Of a DNA stretch of 44,761 nt, positions 40,797-44,761 are shown in pieces; the stretch's first letter is position 1, and every line of letters starts with the position of its first letter. A program made the translations under genes and the position numbers. Under the pieces are notes generated by a model. It had not been told where the DNA came from. It saw only the letters and a list, made by a program, of their open reading frames with translations, and made no database searches. The DNA is from a virus: positions 1 to 44,761 of the IMG/VR virus record IMGVR_UViG_3300002052_000007. The stretch is one strand, 5' to 3'.

Positions 40797-41195
40797 TTAA
40801 AAGGGATCGTCTTCAAGTTTAGTGATCTCCTCTTTTTCAGGCTTTAGAGGAGAATCCTTTGTCATAAAAGTTATATGTTCTGCTTCTATTTCTACCCTTT
40901 CTTTTCTTTCTCCATCTTTGTGCCAAATTTTTCTTCTCAATTTTCCCTCAATGCTAACTCTCATGTTTTTTTTTAGGAATTTTCTGGCTATTTTAGAATT
41001 ATTTCCCCAGGCAACTATATTGTGATATTCAATATAAGGCTTAGACTTTCCCCTGGCATAAAATAACTCAAGAGTAGCAAGCTGAAAGCCTGCCCACATT
41101 CTTCCTCCATCTTTCATTTCTCCCGTCTTTATCTCAGAAGATACAAAACCTATAAGCATGACTTTATTAAGGGAGTTGTAATCGGTCTTTCCCAT
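40797..41195 (-). CDS. ssb: Single-stranded DNA-binding protein
   Basis: 132 aa. OB fold (NKVMLIGFVSSEIKTGEMKD, IEYHNIVAWGNNSKIARKFL, MRVSIEGKLRRK) and an acidic C-terminal tip LEDDPF typical of bacterial SSBs, which recruits host repair and replication enzymes. The linker is very short. It lies between the exonuclease and the organiser genes, in the recombination module. SD is poor, so translation is probably coupled to the upstream gene. Confidence 0.9.
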   Translation of the reverse strand: MGKTDYNSLNKVMLIGFVSSEIKTGEMKDGGRMWAGFQLATLELFYARGKSKPYIEYHNIVAWGNNSKIARKFLKKNMRVSIEGKLRRKIWHKDGERKERVEIEAEHITFMTKDSPLKPEKEEITKLEDDPF

Positions 41196-41197
41196 TC

Positions 41198-42109
41198 TTA
41201 GAACGGATCAGGATATGGCAAGTCCTTTGGTATTTTGACAAGCTGCTTTTTCGCCTCCTTTTTTTTCTCTTTTTTCTTTTGTTTGATCTCAGCGGAAATC
41301 TCTTTCGCATCCTCGAGAGTATGCCATAGAAGACAGAGGTGTCCGAACTGAGCGAGGTGTTTCCTGGTAAGATGTTTAGGATACTCTGCAAACTCATACA
41401 TGCCTGTTTCTTTGTCGAGCCTTAGAATCCCAGTCCCATCTGTGTATGTACCAGGGTTTCTTTCCTCATAGGCGTGATCATAACCGGCTACCTGAATCTT
41501 CATGTCGTCATAGATGCCACTTGAAGATTTGACGTCTATAGTTAGAAGCCTCTTGTTGTAAAGGCCAGTAACGTCAAGCCTGCCACCGTATCCCCGGAAT
41601 GACTTGCTCCATACTGTGACCTCTGTCATGACCGGGCGAAAATCATTGTTCTTTATCCAATCAATCAAACCGTTTACAGGAGCATATATGTCAGGATCGA
41701 CTTCTCCGACTTCGATGTCGCTGTTCTTTATCATCTGGCTGAATATCATCTTGGCTATGTCGTGTACTCTGGATCCTTTATCTCTCTCCAACTTTGAAAT
41801 CTTTTCATGTTCAGCCTTTGCTTCCCTGTAAAAAGCTCCGAGGTCCATGGAGGTTATGTCTTCAAAAGTCAGCTCACCATCTTTTATTCTCTGGATTTGA
41901 TTGACTGCATAAGCCGCTGTGATCTTTGCAGACCAATACATAAGGGGACGGGATTTGTCTAGGAGTCCTGTTACTGTGCTGACCCGGGGGACTCTGCGAC
42001 CATTTAGATCAGGTATTTCGTATTTGTTCCCGTTCTCAACGACTGAAATATTATGGCTCTTCGAATTGTTCTTCTGATTCGTCTTCTGGCCATTCTGTTT
42101 CAGGGGCAT
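41198..42109 (-). CDS. RecB-like PD-(D/E)xK exonuclease with SSB-like C-terminal tip
   Basis: 303 aa. Nuclease landmarks: VHD (H116), TEVTVW (E163), GRLDVTGL (D179), TIDVKSSSG (D192, K194) and QVAGYDHAY (Q206, Y210), the order expected of RecB/Cas4-family exonucleases. The upstream gene is RecT-like, so this is an exonuclease-annealase pair analogous to RecET. The C-terminal 40 residues are Lys-rich, then end PYPDPF. It overlaps the RecT-like gene by 59 nt and has a strong SD (AAAGGAGG). Confidence 0.8.
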   Translation of the reverse strand: MPLKQNGQKTNQKNNSKSHNISVVENGNKYEIPDLNGRRVPRVSTVTGLLDKSRPLMYWSAKITAAYAVNQIQRIKDGELTFEDITSMDLGAFYREAKAEHEKISKLERDKGSRVHDIAKMIFSQMIKNSDIEVGEVDPDIYAPVNGLIDWIKNNDFRPVMTEVTVWSKSFRGYGGRLDVTGLYNKRLLTIDVKSSSGIYDDMKIQVAGYDHAYEERNPGTYTDGTGILRLDKETGMYEFAEYPKHLTRKHLAQFGHLCLLWHTLEDAKEISAEIKQKKKEKKKEAKKQLVKIPKDLPYPDPF

Positions 42110-43286
42110 ATTCTTCCTCCTTTTTCCTTTCTTTTTGTTCTTTTTCCCATGTTGCCCATGCAGAGAGGACCCATTCCCATTTATCCAACAACATCTTGAG
42201 GTGTTCTGCCTTGCCTAAAGAAAGGCTGAGGTGATTGTATTCGTTGAACTCAACCCATTGATATTCTTTGCCCTCTTTCTGTTTCTCGATCTGGAAGTGA
42301 TATAGAAAGTCTTTTAGGCTTTTGTATTGTTCGCGGAAATTCTTTTCATTTGTGGAGCGCAGCTTTATATCTTCCTTTATCTGGCTGACACAGTAATCAA
42401 CCATCTCTTCTTCTGTCATTTGAGAAGGATCGCCCTCTTCAGGTAAAGGTTTTTCTTCGGGCTTCTCAGACTCCGGCTTTTCCTTTTCAGCTTCAGGTTT
42501 GGGTTCGGTGATAGGACTTTCCTCTTTAGCCTTGGCTTTCTTCTTAGGAGGACGACCGCGTTTCCGCTTTGGCTTTTCCTCTTTAGGTTCAACCTTGGCA
42601 GGTTCTTCTTTTGGCTTTGCTTTTTCCTCTTCCTCTTTCTTTTTTTCCTCTTCCTCTTTCTTTTTTTTCTTCTCAGCTTGGGCATTGTCAAACTTCTTGG
42701 CTTCCCTGAAAGCTCCGGCATCATGTATCTCTTCCTCGATATAAAGACCAAGAGCTGCCGCAGGATCGTATGCTCTCTGACCTTTTGCAACACAACGCCA
42801 AAACAACATCTCTTCTGGATAGTTTAGCCAGTTATCCTTTTGTGAAAGAGACATGCCTTTGCTGTCTTTGATCCTTCTTGCGTCCTCAATGGTGAACGCC
42901 TCTATCCAAGGATCCTTCCCTGGCTTTTCAAACTTTATTTTACAAACCTCTTTTGTCTTCTCAACTATTGAGACGTTGACACCTCTTTGTTCAAGAAGAG
43001 CCAGGAGTACCTTCGCTTCAATGCAGAGCCTTCCTCTTACAACGCTCATGGTTTGAAGCGCGATTACTGGCTTTATACCAAGCTCTCTTCCGTACTCGAT
43101 TACAGCAAGAGCTTGATACTTATCTGAGATTTGAGGAAACATCTTTGACTGAGCCAGACCGGAAGCGATATACATCAGGTTCCGGGCATCGGGTAAATCA
43201 TCTTCCCGGACAGCAGGTGATTTCTCCTGTGGTTGCTCTTCCCTTTTGACGATCTCAGCATTTACGACTTTTTCTTCTTCTGACAT
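42051..43286 (-). CDS. RecT-like ssDNA-annealing protein
   Basis: 411 aa. Residues about 25-195 have features common in phage RecT-like proteins: ALQTMSVVRGRLCIEAKVLL, DNWLNYPEEMLFWRCVAKG, then QRAYDPAAALGLYIEEEI. A long Lys/Glu/Pro-rich disordered insert with an AT-hook-like PKRKRGRPPKKKAK lies at about 205-300, followed by a helical C-terminal domain ending EEQFEEP. It anneals complementary strands after the exonuclease. The AT-hook-like insert is unusual for RecT. Confidence 0.75.
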   Translation of the reverse strand: MSEEEKVVNAEIVKREEQPQEKSPAVREDDLPDARNLMYIASGLAQSKMFPQISDKYQALAVIEYGRELGIKPVIALQTMSVVRGRLCIEAKVLLALLEQRGVNVSIVEKTKEVCKIKFEKPGKDPWIEAFTIEDARRIKDSKGMSLSQKDNWLNYPEEMLFWRCVAKGQRAYDPAAALGLYIEEEIHDAGAFREAKKFDNAQAEKKKKKEEEEKKKEEEEKAKPKEEPAKVEPKEEKPKRKRGRPPKKKAKAKEESPITEPKPEAEKEKPESEKPEEKPLPEEGDPSQMTEEEMVDYCVSQIKEDIKLRSTNEKNFREQYKSLKDFLYHFQIEKQKEGKEYQWVEFNEYNHLSLSLGKAEHLKMLLDKWEWVLSAWATWEKEQKERKKEEEYAPETEWPEDESEEQFEEP

Positions 43287-43484
43287 TTATTTCTCCTTTC
43301 TGTTATATTCTTTGCACATCTCAGCTAATGCTGAAAAAAATCTTTCTCTATATGAGTTATAATCAATAGAATCAACATTAATAAAACCCAAAGCAGGAAA
43401 CTGAAAAACAGCTTCTTCAACTCTAATATTAAGATAGCAGTGATAACTGTATTTGCAGTTATAGCAGCTTTTAGGCTCCATCAT
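43287..43484 (-). CDS. Small Cys-rich protein
   Basis: 65 aa. CYNCKYSYHC near the N-terminus (C-x2-C-x5-C) and a C-terminal Cys suggest a metal-binding finger. The SD overlaps the upstream stop (TAAGGAG). Unknown role, first of the recombination genes' neighbours. Confidence 0.6.
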   Translation of the reverse strand: MMEPKSCYNCKYSYHCYLNIRVEEAVFQFPALGFINVDSIDYNSYRERFFSALAEMCKEYNRKEK

Positions 43485-43492
43485 TTTTCTCC

Positions 43493-43699
43493 TTAATTGA
43501 AGTTATAAAAATCCCAATACCAAACCCAAATATAATCCCAATAGGGTATGGCATTTTTGATAATGATAATTGGGGGCGGCTGCCCTCCCCCGATGCCCTG
43601 ACTGCGTGGATAAACACAACACGAAACTCCCGCCTTACGAAAAGCTCCGCATTTCAAAGAACTGAAGAGGGATAAATTTACATCATTAGCAGCCCTCAT
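43493..43699 (-). CDS. Possible small aromatic-rich protein
   Basis: 68 aa behind an SD-like AAGGGGG. The stop overlaps the next gene's SD and the spacing is operon-like, but the composition is odd: an aromatic tail (YWDYIWVWYWDFYNF) and a Gly/Pro stretch over a GC-rich inverted repeat (43571-43590). It could be a chance reading through non-coding DNA. Confidence 0.35.
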   Translation of the reverse strand: MRAANDVNLSLFSSLKCGAFRKAGVSCCVYPRSQGIGGGQPPPIIIIKNAIPYWDYIWVWYWDFYNFN

Positions 43700-43710
43700 G
43701 ACGTACCCCC

Positions 43711-43833
43711 TTATAGACTCCTAACCCAAGCAAAAAACAAATATGCCACCAAAACAACGCCACCAAAGGCGCATAGGCAGCAGAAAAGAAAGATAATGAA
43801 TCCTAACCACCTTGGAATAAATAGCGTTTTCAT
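43711..43833 (-). CDS. 40-aa membrane protein
   Basis: Begins MKTLFIPRWLGFIIFLFCCL and remains hydrophobic through AYLFFAW to VRSL, giving one or two spans with a basic start. SD GAGGTGA. A 15-codon open frame (43838-43885) ends just upstream and could act as a coupling leader. Unknown membrane function. Confidence 0.55.
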   Translation of the reverse strand: MKTLFIPRWLGFIIFLFCCLCAFGGVVLVAYLFFAWVRSL

Positions 43834-43978
43834 CCGATCACCTCATAAACGAAGCGATGAGAGGCTTTCTAAGCCACGATCTCATCCCTATCTATACTCA
43901 GGTATTAGCAATAACTAATTATTTAATCCTGCCTTGTGCGGCATTGGAATCCGTGGCATTGACATTCATTCACTGACC
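43834..43978. other. Intergenic region with short palindrome
   Basis: Between the 40-aa gene and the 91-aa gene. It holds the 15-codon frame above and a small palindrome ATTAG-N6-CTAAT at 43904-43919, near a weak promoter-like stretch (TATAGAT on the minus strand). A repressor site is possible; evidence is thin. Confidence 0.3.
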
Positions 43979-44254
43979 TTATTTTGCGACCTGATTAGAA
44001 ACGCTTGTCAAAAGACCGTCTGCTCCGGTAAGGACTCCCCTGATGACACAAAGGCGATGTATAATTACTTCAAGTTTTCCAACAGAGGGAACTTCGTCTT
44101 TACTTGCTTCTTTTTCTGCCACCCCACCTAAAAGAGAATCGTGAATGTCATAGCTCTTTCCTCTGATTCTCTGAGAAATCTCTGCCAAGTGATTGATCTC
44201 AGAAAAAATTCTGTCAATCTTTGATTCACTTTTTTCATTAGCACATCCGTCCAT
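43979..44254 (-). CDS. Small helical protein
   Basis: 91 aa from the third codon Met at 44254 (SD AGGAG six bases away; the first ATG is too close to it). Helical, with KIDRIFSEINHLAEISQRIR and VIIHRLCVIRGVLTGADGLL. It couples to the excisionase-like gene. Function unknown. Confidence 0.6.
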   Translation of the reverse strand: MDGCANEKSESKIDRIFSEINHLAEISQRIRGKSYDIHDSLLGGVAEKEASKDEVPSVGKLEVIIHRLCVIRGVLTGADGLLTSVSNQVAK

Positions 44255-44256
44255 AA

Positions 44257-44478
44257 TCATCTCCTAATAAGTTTTATTTTCTCGATCTTAACGCTGGCAG
44301 GCTCGGGAATCTCCTTTCGCTCTAGCCAACGGATGAGACTATCCTTGCGAAACCTTATCTTGCCACCTTTATTTATCCGGATATGTGGTATCGCTTCGCT
44401 GTTGACAAGACCATAAAGGTCATTCTTTCCAATCCGCAGAAAAAGACAGGCTTCTTTGAATGTGAGAATTTCCATCAT
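44257..44478 (-). CDS. Excisionase/MerR-type helix-turn-helix protein
   Basis: 73 aa. EILTFKEACLFLRIGKNDLY, then INKGGKIRFRKDSLIRWLER, is the helix-turn-helix-17/excisionase signature: a winged helix with a basic recognition wing. It lies next to the attP-like site and XRE gene, where an Xis would be expected. Without an integrase it may instead be a regulator. Start overlaps the XRE stop (ATGA). Confidence 0.75.
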   Translation of the reverse strand: MMEILTFKEACLFLRIGKNDLYGLVNSEAIPHIRINKGGKIRFRKDSLIRWLERKEIPEPASVKIEKIKLIRR

Positions 44479-44672
44479 TTTTCTTCTGGATAAACAAAAA
44501 GCTCCTCAACCGCGCAGCCCAAAGCCCGGGCAATCTTCATTCCTGTTGGAAGAAGAGGGATAACTTTTTCCTGGACTATTCTGTTAAGATGCTGAGGTGA
44601 TATACCCGCTTTGTTTGAAAGCCAAAACTGAGACTTGCCCTTTAACATGAGCTTTTGTCTTATTAAATTCAT
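44475..44672 (-). CDS. XRE/Cro-type helix-turn-helix regulator
   Basis: 65 aa from the ATG at 44672 (SD GAGGGG). KSQFWLSNKAGISPQHLNRI is a standard XRE helix-turn-helix, followed by IARALGCAVEELF, the closing helices. It is a single domain without a dimerisation or cleavage domain, like Cro. First gene behind the promoter at 44710-44738, and probably autoregulatory. No larger CI-type repressor is present. Confidence 0.8.
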   Translation of the reverse strand: MNLIRQKLMLKGKSQFWLSNKAGISPQHLNRIVQEKVIPLLPTGMKIARALGCAVEELFVYPEEK

Positions 44673-44761
44673 GACTCCCCTCACGGTTGATGTTGTCTTG
44701 CATGATAATAATATAAAAAATATGAACATCCTTGTCAATACCTTTTTTAAATTTCTCTAAA
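44668..44761. repeat. Right copy of 94-bp terminal direct repeat
   Basis: Identical to 1-94. It contains the leftward promoter (44710-44738) and the SD/start of the XRE-like gene, giving that gene its complete control region in the window. See the left copy. Confidence 0.95.

Noticed and set aside
1-44761. CRISPR array or anti-CRISPR locus
   Set aside because: No regularly spaced repeats with unique spacers; the palindromes at 3.9-4.2 kb are unevenly spaced.

Overview
This window looks like the complete genome of a short-tailed (podovirus-like) bacteriophage. The first 94 bases are repeated exactly as the last 94 (1-94 = 44668-44761), as expected of a circular or circularly permuted genome assembled with an overlap; the unique circle is then 44,667 bp. 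Sigma70-type promoters and strong Shine-Dalgarno (SD) sites point to a bacterial host. Arg AGA/AGG and Ile ATA codons are frequent, but I cannot name the host. There is no sheath, tail tube or obvious tape-measure gene. Portal, adaptor, hub and ejection-type genes support a podovirus layout. Everything is inferred from sequence reading alone, without database searches.

Layout. (1) About 0.1-0.33 kb is a non-coding hub: a 20-nt piece with the exact geometry of a tRNA(Pro) 3' end (candidate attP) flanked by two direct repeats, next to a strong leftward promoter. (2) 0.33-5.75 kb is leftward early genes: many small Cys-pair proteins, an RHH regulator, an ArdC-like antirestriction metalloprotein, a structured non-coding tract at 1.51-1.76 kb, an AT-rich palindrome-rich non-coding region at 3.64-4.48 kb (candidate origin), and a very A-rich gene block at 4.48-5.53 kb. 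(3) 5.74-6.10 kb is the divergent control region, with an IR-bounded element flanked by 14-bp direct repeats, a leftward early promoter and a rightward late promoter with an operator-like site. (4) 6.1-37.3 kb is one rightward late operon: terminase, portal, scaffold, capsid, decoration, fibre/tailspike/glycosidase proteins, adaptor, hub, ejection-type proteins, amidase, holin and spanin-like proteins. (5) 37.3-44.7 kb is leftward: XRE and excisionase-like regulators, RecT-like annealing protein, RecB-like exonuclease, SSB, replication organiser, loader-like protein, MazG-like enzyme, membrane proteins and a Holliday-junction-resolvase-like nuclease.

How it works together (inference). Leftward transcription expresses regulators, ArdC and a recombination/replication set that depends on the host replisome, since no polymerase or helicase is visible. 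Three adjacent DNA-metabolism proteins end in the same SSB-type DPF tip, which may recruit shared host partners. The rightward operon builds the virion and lyses the cell. The main puzzles are the attP-like site without a recognisable integrase, the direct-repeat-flanked hairpin element, the structured non-coding tract, and the 14-copy fibre repeat.
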